Shown one piece after another: positions 1-9,212 of a stretch of 64,000 nucleotides of DNA. Made by a program: the position numbers and the translations under genes. Where the stretch lies: NCBI GenBank assembly GCA_019217005.1, contig JAHBNG010000037.1, forward strand, positions 55,989-119,988. The letters are read 5' to 3'. The stretch is from Chloroflexi bacterium TSY. Lineage in GTDB: Bacteria > Chloroflexota > Anaerolineae > Caldilineales > Caldilineaceae. How positions within the stretch are numbered: the first letter of the stretch is position 1; each line of letters starts with the position of its first letter. Under the pieces are notes generated by a model. It searched no databases, had not been told where the DNA came from, and saw only the letters and a list, made by a program, of their open reading frames with translations.

Positions 1-62
1 CATCAACGACAGGAAAATCTTTTTCTGAAAGGCTATAGCAATATAACCAAAGTAGCGCTTTA

Positions 63-1349
63 TCACCCTGTCACCTTGCCACCCTGCCGCTCCGCGGCGA
101 ATGCCACCTGTGCAGCCGTAATCACATGCTGTACAGACACGCTATGCTCTTGGGCAACCACTACGCAATCGTCAAATTCTGGTTTCGCGCTAATTAAGGA
201 ATCGCCAATCCACTTAAGCTTCATTTTGACATCGCCATAGCGAGTCGCGACGGTTTGCATCTCTCGTTCCGCTTCATAGCGTGTGACAGTACGAACTCGG
301 ACACCTAAAGTCGTGGTTTCACATAAGAGCAAGTTGATCAATTTGTTCTGCACGTTTGGGTGAACCAGGACACTTAACAATAGACCTGGACGCCCCTTTT
401 TCATCTGAATCGGTGTTGTCCAAACATCCAACGCTCCGGCAGCAAAGAGCTTCTCGCTTACGATGCCATACAGTTCAGGATTCATATCATCAATGTTGGT
501 CGCAATTTCGACAAGTTCTCGGGATGATAGAGATTCTTGCTGAGAAAAACTAGCACTATCAATCCCTCTGCCCACATCCGCTCCATTATCCTCATCAATC
601 CCCACTACTTCCTTAGCCTTTTCGTCAGCCCCTATTCTTTTTCCCAACCAAAGGCGTGCGATATTCGGCCATTCAAATTCTTTTCGCCCGGCACCTAAGC
701 CGATACAATGTAGCTTCAAAGATGGTTGTGTAAAATGGGCCAACTCAGCCACAATCGCAGCACCTGTTGGTGTCACCAGTTCGCCAGGACCGGGAGCTGG
801 TCGTGTTGGCGCTTGGACATCGGCCAACAGATTGAGTGTGGCAGGCGCAGGAAGCGGCAGATGACCGTGGGCTGATTGGATCCAACCAGACCCCAATGGG
901 AAGGATGAGGCATAAAGTTGTTCTATTCCGAGCGCATGCAGACCCGCTACGGTGCCTACTACATCTATAATTGCATCTAGCGCACCGACTTCATGAAAGT
1001 GCACATCCTCGACAGAAGAGCCATGTACGCGGGCTTCGGCCTCGGCTAACCGAGTAAATATAGCGATAGACTGCTCTTTCACGGAGTTTGGCAAAGCAGC
1101 AGCATGAAAAATTTTGCGAATATCACCAAGATGACGATGGGTATCACCCTCCGCTACCTGCACATCAATCAGCGTCGCTCGAAGGGGCCCGCGCATAACG
1201 CTTGCAGCGCTGATTGCCCAACTATCTATGGGCAGCTTCAGTTGCTGAATTGTGGCGCGCAAAGCATCGATGGGCCAACCGCTATCAACCAAGCAGCCCA
1301 GAAATATATCACCCGAAATACCGGATGGCATATCAAGATAAGCGATCAT
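63..1349 (-). CDS. larC: LarC, nickel-insertion protein for the nickel-pincer nucleotide cofactor
   Basis: LarC inserts nickel into the pyridinium bis-thiocarboxylate mononucleotide made by LarB and LarE, using CTP as known for the family, to give the cofactor of lactate racemase and related enzymes. The 428-residue protein has the family N-terminus (MIAYLDMPSGISGD), the VHFHEVGALDAIIDVVG segment near residue 116-132, and the C-terminal ATNIDDMNPE motif followed by an MKKGRPG segment. Some Lactobacillus larC genes need a programmed frameshift to join larC1 and larC2. Here both halves lie in one uninterrupted frame. It is the last gene of a minus-strand yigZ-larB-larE-larC cluster, 28 bp after larE. 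No LarA racemase is in the window, so the client enzyme is unknown. Confidence 0.93.
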   Translation of the reverse strand: MIAYLDMPSGISGDIFLGCLVDSGWPIDALRATIQQLKLPIDSWAISAASVMRGPLRATLIDVQVAEGDTHRHLGDIRKIFHAAALPNSVKEQSIAIFTRLAEAEARVHGSSVEDVHFHEVGALDAIIDVVGTVAGLHALGIEQLYASSFPLGSGWIQSAHGHLPLPAPATLNLLADVQAPTRPAPGPGELVTPTGAAIVAELAHFTQPSLKLHCIGLGAGRKEFEWPNIARLWLGKRIGADEKAKEVVGIDEDNGADVGRGIDSASFSQQESLSSRELVEIATNIDDMNPELYGIVSEKLFAAGALDVWTTPIQMKKGRPGLLLSVLVHPNVQNKLINLLLCETTTLGVRVRTVTRYEAEREMQTVATRYGDVKMKLKWIGDSLISAKPEFDDCVVVAQEHSVSVQHVITAAQVAFAAERQGGKVTG

Positions 1350-1377
1350 ATAAGTTCTTACTATTAGCCTTCAGCTA

Positions 1378-2223
1378 TCAGCTATTCGTCATCAACTCTG
1401 CTAACGGTATCACCGCACTATTCATGGCGTTCATCGAACCGCTCCGATAGCCAGCTAGATCTAATGTCACAAAACGATACCCGCTTTGTTTGATGCGAAT
1501 GGCAATCAGTTCATGATTCTCTATGGCATGGTGGAAATCGTCTGGCGGAATCTCTATGCGCGCAATCTCTCCGTGATGACGCACGCGAAATTGAGTAAAG
1601 CCCAATTCGACCAATACGTCTTCTGCCTCTTCAATCTGACGCAACAACTCTGGTGTGATCGCTGTGCCATGAGGCACGCGTGATGAGAGGCACGCCATTG
1701 CGGGCTTATCCCATACCGGCAGGCCAATATCGTGAGCAATTTTTCGCACTTCGGGTTTACGTATCCCCACCTCCACAAGAGGCGATCGTACGTTTCGTTC
1801 GCGGGCAGCATCGATTCCAGGGCGATGATCGCCTAAATCGCTTGCGTTGGTTCCATCAAGTACGACTTGCCATCCTTCATCGAGTGCAATTTGATGAAGC
1901 CGGTTGTGTAATTCTGATTTGCAAAAGTAACAGCGATTCGTTGGATTGGCTGCATAATTCTCGTCCAGATACTCTTCTGTATCTACCCTTCGATAGGGCA
2001 CACCCAGCTCTTCTGCAGTTTTGATCGCTTGCCTCATCTCGCGTGTTGGATAGCTTGGCGAAATACCAATACAGGCCAAAGCCCGTGCCCCCAACTCCTG
2101 ATGCGCAACGGCCATGACCAATGCACTATCTACGCCACCAGAATAGGCCACTAGCACTGAGTCCAACCCTCGAATTAAGGTACGTAATGCATTGTATTTG
2201 TTTAAGGTTTCTTGATTCAACAT
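1378..2223 (-). CDS. larE: LarE, ATP-dependent sulfur transferase
   Basis: LarE adenylates the biscarboxylated pyridinium substrate and replaces both carboxylate oxygens with sulfur. The PP-loop motif YSGGVDSA lies near the N-terminus. The conserved NRCYFCKSEL and PAMACLSSR segments follow, and the latter carries a cysteine at the position I associate with the sacrificial sulfur donor of the Lactobacillus enzyme. The frame is open 62 codons further upstream, but that extension is unlike the family. I chose the ATG at 2223 because it follows an AGGA-type ribosome site and gives 281 residues, the usual length. It sits between damaged larB and larC. Confidence 0.92.
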   Translation of the reverse strand: MLNQETLNKYNALRTLIRGLDSVLVAYSGGVDSALVMAVAHQELGARALACIGISPSYPTREMRQAIKTAEELGVPYRRVDTEEYLDENYAANPTNRCYFCKSELHNRLHQIALDEGWQVVLDGTNASDLGDHRPGIDAARERNVRSPLVEVGIRKPEVRKIAHDIGLPVWDKPAMACLSSRVPHGTAITPELLRQIEEAEDVLVELGFTQFRVRHHGEIARIEIPPDDFHHAIENHELIAIRIKQSGYRFVTLDLAGYRSGSMNAMNSAVIPLAELMTNS

Positions 2224-2444
2224 GGTTTTTTCCTGAGTACAGTTGATAGTGGATGGTTGTCGGGAATGATCTATTACCATTTGCGTTGTTGTTGGGCCGT
2301 GACGGTCAGGCTGGTCATGATTTCGGTTGCGAGGTTCATTCGGTGTTGGATCAAGTCTAGTGCAAAAACAATCCGTGCGCGACAATCCCATCAACGTGAT
2401 TCTCGGCATGACCCCAGTGCGATCCGCAAAAATCGTGCGTTTTA

Positions 2445-3132
2445 CTATCCACCATCCACTATCCGCTTGTTGATCAACGCCGCCAAATGCCCCGCTCCAT
2501 ACCCGTTGTCAATATTCACCACCCCAACACCCGATGCACAGCTATTTAACATGGAGAGTAGCGCTCCTAAGCCGCCAAAACTGGCTCCGTACCCTACAGA
2601 GGTAGGCACGGCGATAACGGGCGCTTGGGTCAATCCACCCACGACACTCGGCAACGCCCCATCCATTCCCGCAGCCACAACAACAACATTGGCTTGTTGT
2701 AGCGTTTCAATATGAGGGAAAAGCCGATGCAGACCAGCGACCCCTACATCGACAATTCGCAGCGGTTTGTGTCCCATTAGATCAAGTGTTAAAGCTGCTT
2801 CGTCTAGCACCGGCAAGTCGCTTGTCCCGGCTGCGACCACGACCACCCCCCGATGACGCTTGCGCTCTGGTTCACGATCCAGCCAGATGCAACGCGCAGA
2901 AGGGTGGAAGACAAGATCCGGTACACGAGCCAACGAAGATTGATATGCCGATTCGGTGGCGCGTGTTGCCAATAGACGTTGGCATTGCTCTGCCAGTCGC
3001 GTGATGATGGTCCAGACGCGCAAAATCTAAATCTTCATAGGGCAATGTACGTAGCTGATCCAATGCCTGATCGACATCACAATCGCCATCTGCTACCTTC
3101 GACAGCAGATGGCGAATCGATTCTTCGTTCAT
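2445..3132 (-). pseudogene. larB: LarB, pyridinium biscarboxylate synthase, frameshifted with internal loss
   Basis: LarB carboxylates and hydrolyses nicotinic acid adenine dinucleotide in the first step of pincer cofactor synthesis. The N-terminus (MNEESIRHLLSKVADG to FARLDHHHA) is in one frame from ATG 3132, which overlaps the yigZ stop as ATGA. The AIRC-like catalytic half (VVVVAAGTSDLPV, VPTSVGYGASFGG, NIDNGYGAG) is in another frame ending at 2445. The frames meet near 2990-3005, where about 25 residues expected in the family are missing. This looks like a small deletion that was not a multiple of three. The C-terminal half alone is open from 3023 (192 residues). A real lesion would break the pathway unless another larB exists; an assembly error is the alternative. 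Confidence 0.8.
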
Positions 3133-3755
3133 GCTTCATCCGACCTTTCTATTTCGATCAAAATCTCTCCTTTGGTCATATCGATCATAGCCGCCGAAAA
3201 TGGCTTTGCTTGCGCAAGAGGTAATTTTAAGCGGATCGTTACATCGACGCCAAAGTCTTCGTCTCGCAACTTCACTTCAAAATCGGAGATCAGTCGTCGA
3301 AACATTGTAACATGAGAATAGCCAAAGACAAGCAGCAACTCTACACTGGGTACATGTTCGGCCAATGGTAACTCTTCAAGAGCTAATTTGACGCCACCAC
3401 TATATGCTTTGACAAGTCCACCTTTTCCCAAAAGGGTGCCACCAAAGTAGCGCGTGACAACGGCACTGATATCTCCAATCCCAGAATGGAGCAATACTGT
3501 CAGCATCGGTCGACCAGCAGTCCCGTGCGGCTCACCATCATCGCTCATGCCAGCTTGTCCCGTGCTCCCTGGTGCACCTATCACGTGTGCCCAACAATTA
3601 TGAGAAGCGTTCTCAAACTCGTTGCAAACATCAGCGATAAAGGCCCGTGCTTCCTTGACAGTTGGTGTGTAGGCAACGGTCGTAATAAAACGGCTTCGCT
3701 TAATCTCTTCTTCGACACGATGTCTTTTTGATGGAATCAGATATCGTTCGCTCAT
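3129..3755 (-). CDS. yigZ: YigZ/IMPACT family protein
   Basis: A 208-residue member of the YigZ/IMPACT (UPF0029) family, a two-domain fold linked in eukaryotes to control of Gcn2; bacterial members have no settled role. Seen in the sequence: the N-terminal KRSRFITTVAYTPTVKEA segment, the AHVIG and SDDGEPHGTAGRPML motifs, TRYFGGTLLGKGGLVKAYS, and a C-terminal ferredoxin-like domain of about 60 residues. It is complete. Its stop overlaps the larB start by four bases (ATGA), so translation of the two is probably coupled and yigZ appears to lead the lar cluster. Confidence 0.9.
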   Translation of the reverse strand: MSERYLIPSKRHRVEEEIKRSRFITTVAYTPTVKEARAFIADVCNEFENASHNCWAHVIGAPGSTGQAGMSDDGEPHGTAGRPMLTVLLHSGIGDISAVVTRYFGGTLLGKGGLVKAYSGGVKLALEELPLAEHVPSVELLLVFGYSHVTMFRRLISDFEVKLRDEDFGVDVTIRLKLPLAQAKPFSAAMIDMTKGEILIEIERSDEA

Positions 3756-3825
3756 AACAAATATGAGTATCTATGATTCGGGACGGATCTCCAAAATACG
3801 TGTTGGCCGTACACATTTTTCGAAC

Positions 3826-3854
3826 TTGACAATCCATCTCCACCTGCGTATACT
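3826..3854 (+). promoter_or_regulatory. Sigma-70-type promoter of tRNA-Gly
   Basis: A perfect -35 box TTGACA (3826-3831) and a TATACT -10 box (3849-3854) are separated by 17 bases. The -10 ends 18 bases before the first base of the tRNA, as expected for a stable-RNA promoter. Confidence 0.85.
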
Positions 3855-3872
3855 TGTATTTGAATTTACTTT

Positions 3873-3943
3873 GCGGCTATGGTGAAACGGTATCACTTTT
3901 GCTTCCCAAGCAAACATTACGGGTTCGAGTCCCGTTAGCCGCT
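3873..3943 (+). tRNA. tRNA-Gly (anticodon CCC)
   Basis: The sequence folds as a 71-nt cloverleaf: acceptor GCGGCTA pairs with TAGCCGC, the D arm has GTGA/TCAC, the anticodon arm TTTGC/GCAAA holds loop TTCCCAA with anticodon CCC, and the T arm CGGGT...CCCG has loop TTCGAGTC. CCA is not encoded. A consensus promoter lies just upstream and a terminator just downstream, so it is a single-gene transcription unit. Confidence 0.93.
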
Positions 3944-3952
3944 CTCAATGAG

Positions 3953-3978
3953 CACCTGGTTTATCTGGGTGTTTTTTT
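3953..3978 (+). terminator. Intrinsic terminator after tRNA-Gly
   Basis: A CACCTGG stem (3953-3959) pairs with the GGGTG side ending at 3971, with some G-U pairs, and is followed by seven T residues. It begins 10 bases after the tRNA. Confidence 0.75.
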
Positions 3979-3990
3979 ATTCGCTCAGCT

Positions 3991-4053
3991 CCCAAATGTG
4001 TGAAAGTTGGATTCTCTTGTGGAATTAAAGTTCAGTGGACACATTTGTGGTAG
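3991..4053. repeat. Degenerate copy of the R2 palindromic repeat
   Basis: Imperfect inverted arms containing CAAATGTGTG and CACATTTGTGG lie about 40 bases apart. They resemble the arms of the better copies at 11401-11480, 19888-19966 and 42190-42268. The copy lies between the tRNA terminator and the IS4-type element. Confidence 0.45.
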
Positions 4054-4081
4054 ATGAGCCTTTTTATTTATTGCTCATCGA

Positions 4082-5562
4082 CTTTACTTTCTGGTAAAAG
4101 AAAAGAGATGAGGTGAGAAATGTGACAAAAAGCGGTTAGCGTTTCATCCTAAAGGTAGAGAACCCAAAAAGGAGGAAGGAATGCTAACCGCGCCAGAAAT
4201 AACTATAGCAGTACTGATGAATGTATTGCAAGTAACGCCGGTGGGAACAAACGTAAATGTAATGCGTCTGATGTGGGCGATGATGAATGGGTCGTTTCTG
4301 AAAAGTCGAGGAGCAATCCATAGTGGATTGAGTGAAAGCGGGTTTGAAGATGAGGAGCTCCGGCGAAGCTGGTGGAGCTTTCGATATGGATCATGGGATA
4401 TCACAAGTCTGCTGGGGTCGTGGCAAGAAGAAGTGGAAAGGGGAATGGGAGGCAAAAAAGTTAGAAGGGTACCGAGTGAAAAGCATAGATATCACAGGGT
4501 TCTGGCGACCGAAGCTGCAAGGGAAAGTGAACCGACTCTATAACTCAACGGCTCGTCGGGCATTGCCCGCGCTCATCTTTGGAGTGATGATAAGCTCGGG
4601 GGAGATAGGCGGGAAGCGAGTGCCACTGCTCAAGGCAATCATGAGATGCACGGTTGGAACAAAGGAAAGTGAGTTTCGGAAAAAGCTGCTGAAAGAGACG
4701 AAGAAATCACTGGAGTCAGACGAAGTGGCGGTGGTCGATGCCGGGTTTACAATCAGAGAAATGCTAGAAAGCGACGTCGACCGATTTGTCCTTCGGGAAG
4801 CGATTAACTGCACAGCGCGCCGCAATGAGTTACCCGAACGTAAGGAAAAAAGGCAGACCACCCGAATATGGTGATATTGTGCGTCCGCTCTCTCGATGCT
4901 ATAGGGGAAAGCGACTCGAGGCCACAACTCCAGACTCGTTTGGTCAATTTGTCTATAGTGGTCGCCTGATTCGCTATCAAGCATGGCACAATCTCGTCCC
5001 CAGGACAACCAAGGTGGATACAGCCAACCGCACCTATTCGATTTACGTCTTTCAGGATCCTGCTTATCACACACCTTTGGTTCTGGCGACCGTCATGGCT
5101 TTACAAGCTGAAACCATTTATCTTTTCTCTCTGGAGCGCTGGCCTGTTGAACATCCCCCCTTGGCTTACATCGTCAATTTGTTCATGCCGATGAGGCTTG
5201 CTTCCGCTTACCTGAACTGGGGCTGCTGGCTGGCAATCTTCTTTCCCATTTAGCCGCTTCTCTTCCTCCCATACCGACTGGCTACTGGGATCGAGAGCCT
5301 CAAGCCACTCCCGGCAGGCTGCGCCGCGTTCTCTCGAGTGCTCTTTTTCCAACTCCCGACCAACTCGACCCTGACTTTCGGAAAAAGGCCTCGGTTTCAC
5401 ACCATTTACCTAAAGGCGTTCTCGCTCATCGCCGCCTCAATGCCGCTGCTTAAACTAGCCGAGCACTATTTTTACATTTTATCCCGTTTTTTCAGGGTGG
5501 ATTCTTTTTTCCGCCCCTTTCGGTTTGCCCTTTGTCACTCAAGCCTTTACCAGAAAGTAAAG
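4082..5562 (+). mobile_element. IS4-type insertion sequence, copy 1 (degenerate)
   Basis: A 1481-bp element bounded by 18-bp terminal inverted repeats (CTTTACTTTCTGGTAAA at the left, its complement at 5545-5562). It is nearly identical to the inverted copy at 14827-16322. No matching target duplication is visible at its ends. Relative to copy 2 it has lost 19 bp near 5163, between two short TTGGCTT direct repeats, and has one extra A in a run near 4850, so it cannot make an intact transposase. Confidence 0.85.
4181..5453 (+). pseudogene. IS4-type DDE transposase, frameshifted (copy 1)
   Basis: An AGGAGGAAGGA ribosome site precedes ATG 4181. The N-terminal frame runs to 4543. The catalytic part (VKSIDITGFWRPKL and VAVVDAGFTIREM, likely the two Asp of the DDE triad) is in the +1 frame and is open to 4874. 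The segment GRPPEYGDIVRPLSRCYRGK then continues in a third frame because a six-A run replaces five in copy 2. That frame is cut at 5253 by the 19-bp deletion. The first frame change lies in the overlap near a run of six A at about 4457 and is shared with copy 2, so it may be programmed. The later breaks are decay. The family assignment rests on remembered motifs. Confidence 0.75.
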
Positions 5563-5583
5563 ACCGATAAACGTGCGCAAATA

Positions 5584-5738
5584 GGGGTGGTTCATTTTAG
5601 GCGGACAATTAGGTTTACATTTTTGCAAAGAGAAAAGATGTTTATATTTTCTAATTTGAGCCATGCTCAGGCAGAAAATGACCTCATATAGATTTTTGTC
5701 TATGTATCAAAAGTGTAAACCTAATTCTGAACCACCCC
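5584..5738 (-). mobile_element. 155-bp MITE, copy 1
   Basis: The ends are GGGGTGGTTCA and its complement, and the insertion is flanked by the 8-bp duplication CGCAAATA. An AATTAGGTTTACA motif recurs inside each end at different distances. This copy lies upstream of the permease and places an in-frame ATG at 5663 that would add 52 residues to that protein. Confidence 0.93.
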
Positions 5739-5818
5739 CGCAAATATGCGATCAATCTGTCGAACGATCAATGAATTGCACACTTTCGTCTGATGAACAC
5801 TATTTTTGTCGAACAATT

Positions 5819-7759
5819 ATGATCTCCATTGACCAAGCTCTTTTGATTATCATACTCTGTGGCGCAACCCTGCTCTATGCCATACGATGGATTGCACCCG
5901 AAGCGACTTCGCTCTTAGCGATTGTGAGTCTCGTCTTGGCTGGTTTGTTGACGCCAAATCAAGCTCTGGCTGGTTTTGCCAGCCCCGCTACTTTGACTGT
6001 GGCTGCCATGTTTATATTGAGTGCCGGCCTTGTTCGTACTGGTGCTTTGGAGCAAATCACAATTCAGTTAGCCCGTTTTTCGCGAGGGAGCCGCCGTCGC
6101 CTTTTGCTCTTGCTTGGACTCTTTGTGCCACTTGCGAGCGCCTTTATGAACAATACACCAGTGGTGGTTATGCTCGTGCCGGTGGTGCTCTCATTGAGCC
6201 GCGAAATTCATGCCAGACCTTCGAAGTTGTTAATTCCATTGAGCTATTTCGCCATCTTGGGAGGTACGATTACGCTGATTGGGACAAGTACAAACATCCT
6301 CATTGATGATCTCTATCGCCAGACGGGGGGGGAAGGCATTGGACTCTTTGAGTTTCTGCCGCTGGGAATTGCATTTACCATTGTAGGCGTTGCCTATACG
6401 GTACTGATCAGCCATCGGCTTTTGCCGACACGATCACCCCTGTCAGATCTAGTTGGCGGACGCCCTCAAGCATCCTATCTAACTGAGGTTGTGGTCAATC
6501 CACAGAGCACTCTTGTGGGCAAGAGTGTCAATCAAGCATTTGACCAGATTGCACGCAGCGAAATTCCACCTTCAATCGAACGGCGACAGCGTCATCGACG
6601 GATTCAGCGGGCACCGCATCAGCTTCAAAATAAACGGCGACAAAATCGAAAAGAGAACATTACCGCCCGTAAGACAGCCGGAACTCAGCAAAATGCAGTT
6701 GAACTTGTCCAACTAATTCGTGACGGATATATTTATCGTGCAGAGGAGGTAGCCTCTCTACGCTTTATGGTCAACGATACGTTGATGATCGGGGGCGCAC
6801 CAAAGCATATTGCGCTCTTTTTAGAGTCGAATGGCGTTCATTTAGCAACGGTTCTGAAAGACAACGAGCGGGTACCCATTGCCGAGCAAGATACTGCCTT
6901 TAGCCAACCAGTTGTCGAAGCCGTCGTCCTCCCAGACTCACCATATGTTGGACAATTGGTTGGTCCCATGCAGCTCAACGAACAGTATGATGTACAGATA
7001 TTAGGAATCCAACGTCACGGGCGCCGACAATTGCGGGGACTACGTGCCATGTATCTGGAAAATGGCGATGTGCTCTTGTTGCGTGGATCTAAGGCGGATT
7101 TGCAGACTGTCGCGCGGGTTGGCGGGTTACTCATCGTAGAGGGCGTTGAACAGTCGATTGTACGGTCTGCGCGCAACCGACATGCCATTTTCATCATGCT
7201 CGCTGTGGTTGTGCTTGCTTCGTTAACACCAATCCCAATTGTGGTTTGGGCGTTGGCAGGCGCGGCCTTGATGGTGGTGACTCAGTGTTTGCGCCTAGAA
7301 GACGCCGTGCGTTCACTCGACGCAAATACACTCTTGCTTCTTGCTGCGGCCATTCCAATGGGGAAAGCAATGGAAACGACGGGGCTAGCCGATAGTGCTG
7401 TGTCTGCTCTCCTTTCGGTTGTTGGTTCGGCAAATCCAATCATTTTTCTGTCAGCCTTCTATTTGCTAGCGAACCTACTAGCCCAAATCATCTCAACCAA
7501 AGCGGTGGCTGTGCTCTTTGTTCCGATTGCACTCAATCTGGCCGTTAGTTTGCAGATGAACCCAACACCACTCATGATGGCGATTGCTTTTGGCGCCAAT
7601 GCCAGTCTCACAACGCCTATCGGGCATCCTGTGAATACCATTGTCATGGGACCTGGGGGATATCGGTTCGGTGATTATTTGCGTGTAGGGCTGCCGTTGG
7701 TGATCCTTTTGTGGCTCACGGCAACAATCTGCATTCCATTTTTCTGGCCGTTACGCTGA
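5819..7759 (+). CDS. SLC13/DASS-type permease with RCK_C (TrkA-C) domains
   Basis: A polytopic inner-membrane transporter of about 646 residues, probably a sodium-coupled anion (carboxylate or sulfate) carrier. Two hydrophobic halves flank soluble RCK_C domains. The first half contains the family signatures FMNNTPVVVMLVPVV and TLIGTSTNILIDD; the second contains ANLLAQIISTKAVAVLFVPI and TTPIGHPVNTIVMGPGGY. A very basic stretch of about 45 residues (genomic 6550-6700) interrupts the first RCK_C domain. I start it at ATG 5819, just before the first membrane segment, although the ribosome site there is weak. The frame stays open back to ATG 5663 inside the upstream MITE. The substrate cannot be read from sequence. 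Confidence 0.85.
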   Translation: MISIDQALLIIILCGATLLYAIRWIAPEATSLLAIVSLVLAGLLTPNQALAGFASPATLTVAAMFILSAGLVRTGALEQITIQLARFSRGSRRRLLLLLGLFVPLASAFMNNTPVVVMLVPVVLSLSREIHARPSKLLIPLSYFAILGGTITLIGTSTNILIDDLYRQTGGEGIGLFEFLPLGIAFTIVGVAYTVLISHRLLPTRSPLSDLVGGRPQASYLTEVVVNPQSTLVGKSVNQAFDQIARSEIPPSIERRQRHRRIQRAPHQLQNKRRQNRKENITARKTAGTQQNAVELVQLIRDGYIYRAEEVASLRFMVNDTLMIGGAPKHIALFLESNGVHLATVLKDNERVPIAEQDTAFSQPVVEAVVLPDSPYVGQLVGPMQLNEQYDVQILGIQRHGRRQLRGLRAMYLENGDVLLLRGSKADLQTVARVGGLLIVEGVEQSIVRSARNRHAIFIMLAVVVLASLTPIPIVVWALAGAALMVVTQCLRLEDAVRSLDANTLLLLAAAIPMGKAMETTGLADSAVSALLSVVGSANPIIFLSAFYLLANLLAQIISTKAVAVLFVPIALNLAVSLQMNPTPLMMAIAFGANASLTTPIGHPVNTIVMGPGGYRFGDYLRVGLPLVILLWLTATICIPFFWPLR

Positions 7760-7769
7760 CGCATTCACT

Positions 7770-9008
7770 TTAGCCTGAGACGATCTTCGCCAGCAAATTT
7801 GCCCCTCGTTCAATACCGCCGAGCGTGGCAAATTCTGATTGTACCTTCTTCGCATTTTGTTGAAAGGGGGAATCTTCAGCCATCATCTCAACCAACATCT
7901 GTTCAAGAGCATCAATCGTCACATTTTGTGGGCGAATACCCACGCCTACGCCGCTCCGTGTAACGCCGTGGGCTTGATGTATCTGGTCTGCAGCATGAGG
8001 CACGACAATCTGTGGCACAGCGTGTGTGACAAGTGCATGAGTTGTGCCAGCGCCTCCATGATGAATTGCCGCGCTCATCATAGGTAAAATTAATGCAAAC
8101 TGTATCTGATTGAATAGAATCGTGGCCGGCGATAAACGAGCACGCAGACTCGTTAACTCTTCTTGAGACAGCGGCTGTGCAATTGCCACAATCGGGACAA
8201 CATCTAGACGCGCCACAGCATGAGTTGCTGCGACAAAAAAGTTTGGATCTTGGCCAAAGCTGGTCCCCAACGTGATAAATACCCAGGGCTTTTCGGCAAT
8301 CGATTCTGCGTTTAGCAATGCGGTTGAGGCACGACTGGGCACAACCGACTCTGGATTCGGCGCTTTGACACCAACGTGAAGTGTCTGTTTCAGTAAGGAA
8401 ATATTCTGAAACCAACTGGGGCTCCAATAAGAGAGATGCAAATGTGGTGAAAGCAGGGCGGGTGGCCCTTCTTGTGTCCAATTCAGACCGGAAGCATTAA
8501 AGTGTGTTAAAAGACGCGTTAACCGTTCTCGCCCCAACATTGCAATCGTCTGCGTCTTGTCCGTTGTCTGTGCCTGAAATGCTGGCCATCCAACAACAAC
8601 AAAAGGAATCTGAACCAGATCCGCGGCAATAGCTGCCGCACTCATAAAATTTTCACCAAGGACTAAATCAGGCCGATATGTCGCCAGCAAATCAAGTAGT
8701 TCAGTTGTTGCGGCAGAGACGCGAGAGACATCGAGCCACTGATCGAGGGCACGCTCTGCATGGAGTTCATGAAGTGCTTGTGGCTCAAGAGAGGGATCGG
8801 GACTTAGGGGTGGTGGTGGTGGCCACCGCCAGCCGGTTTCACTCAATTCGTGTAGGTTGATCTGAGCACGATCCAGGAGCGGCTTGACTGCCTTCCCGCT
8901 CGCCCAGAGCACCTCGTGACCACGCGCTTGTAGCTCAATGGCAGTTTTGAGATATCCGCCCCAATCTAGATGACCGGGGAGTTGAGCCGAGACGAAGAGA
9001 AATCGCAC
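7770..9008 (-). CDS. Family 1 glycosyltransferase (MGT/YjiC-like)
   Basis: A 412-residue GT-B glycosyltransferase. The N-terminal acceptor domain begins MRFLFVSAQLPGHL. The C-terminal nucleotide-sugar domain has FITLGTSFGQDPNFF and the signature HHGGAGTTHALVTHAVPQIV from about residue 316. Family members move a sugar from a UDP- or dTDP-donor to lipids, macrolides or other small molecules. The substrate is not predictable here. It converges with the permease, 10 bp away, and is complete. Confidence 0.88.
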   Translation of the reverse strand: MRFLFVSAQLPGHLDWGGYLKTAIELQARGHEVLWASGKAVKPLLDRAQINLHELSETGWRWPPPPPLSPDPSLEPQALHELHAERALDQWLDVSRVSAATTELLDLLATYRPDLVLGENFMSAAAIAADLVQIPFVVVGWPAFQAQTTDKTQTIAMLGRERLTRLLTHFNASGLNWTQEGPPALLSPHLHLSYWSPSWFQNISLLKQTLHVGVKAPNPESVVPSRASTALLNAESIAEKPWVFITLGTSFGQDPNFFVAATHAVARLDVVPIVAIAQPLSQEELTSLRARLSPATILFNQIQFALILPMMSAAIHHGGAGTTHALVTHAVPQIVVPHAADQIHQAHGVTRSGVGVGIRPQNVTIDALEQMLVEMMAEDSPFQQNAKKVQSEFATLGGIERGANLLAKIVSG

Positions 9009-9212
9009 GTAGTATCTTTTTGGGGATTAGGAAGTAGAGATTGGAGACTGGTCGTCCCAATCCCTCGTATCGGTCGATCCAAAATGTGTCTTGTGTTTGC
9101 AGGGTCGCCATGCATGGCGCAGCATTCTCTCGTGCGGCTCTACTCAACCGAAACCGGTGTCAGAGAGCGCCTATTCCACAAGAGTTTGGATCGACTGAGT
9201 AAATTTGTATAT

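Noticed and set aside
5663..5818. ATG inside the MITE as the native start of the permease
   Set aside because: The added 52 residues are MITE-encoded or unlike the family; the first membrane segment follows ATG 5819 directly.
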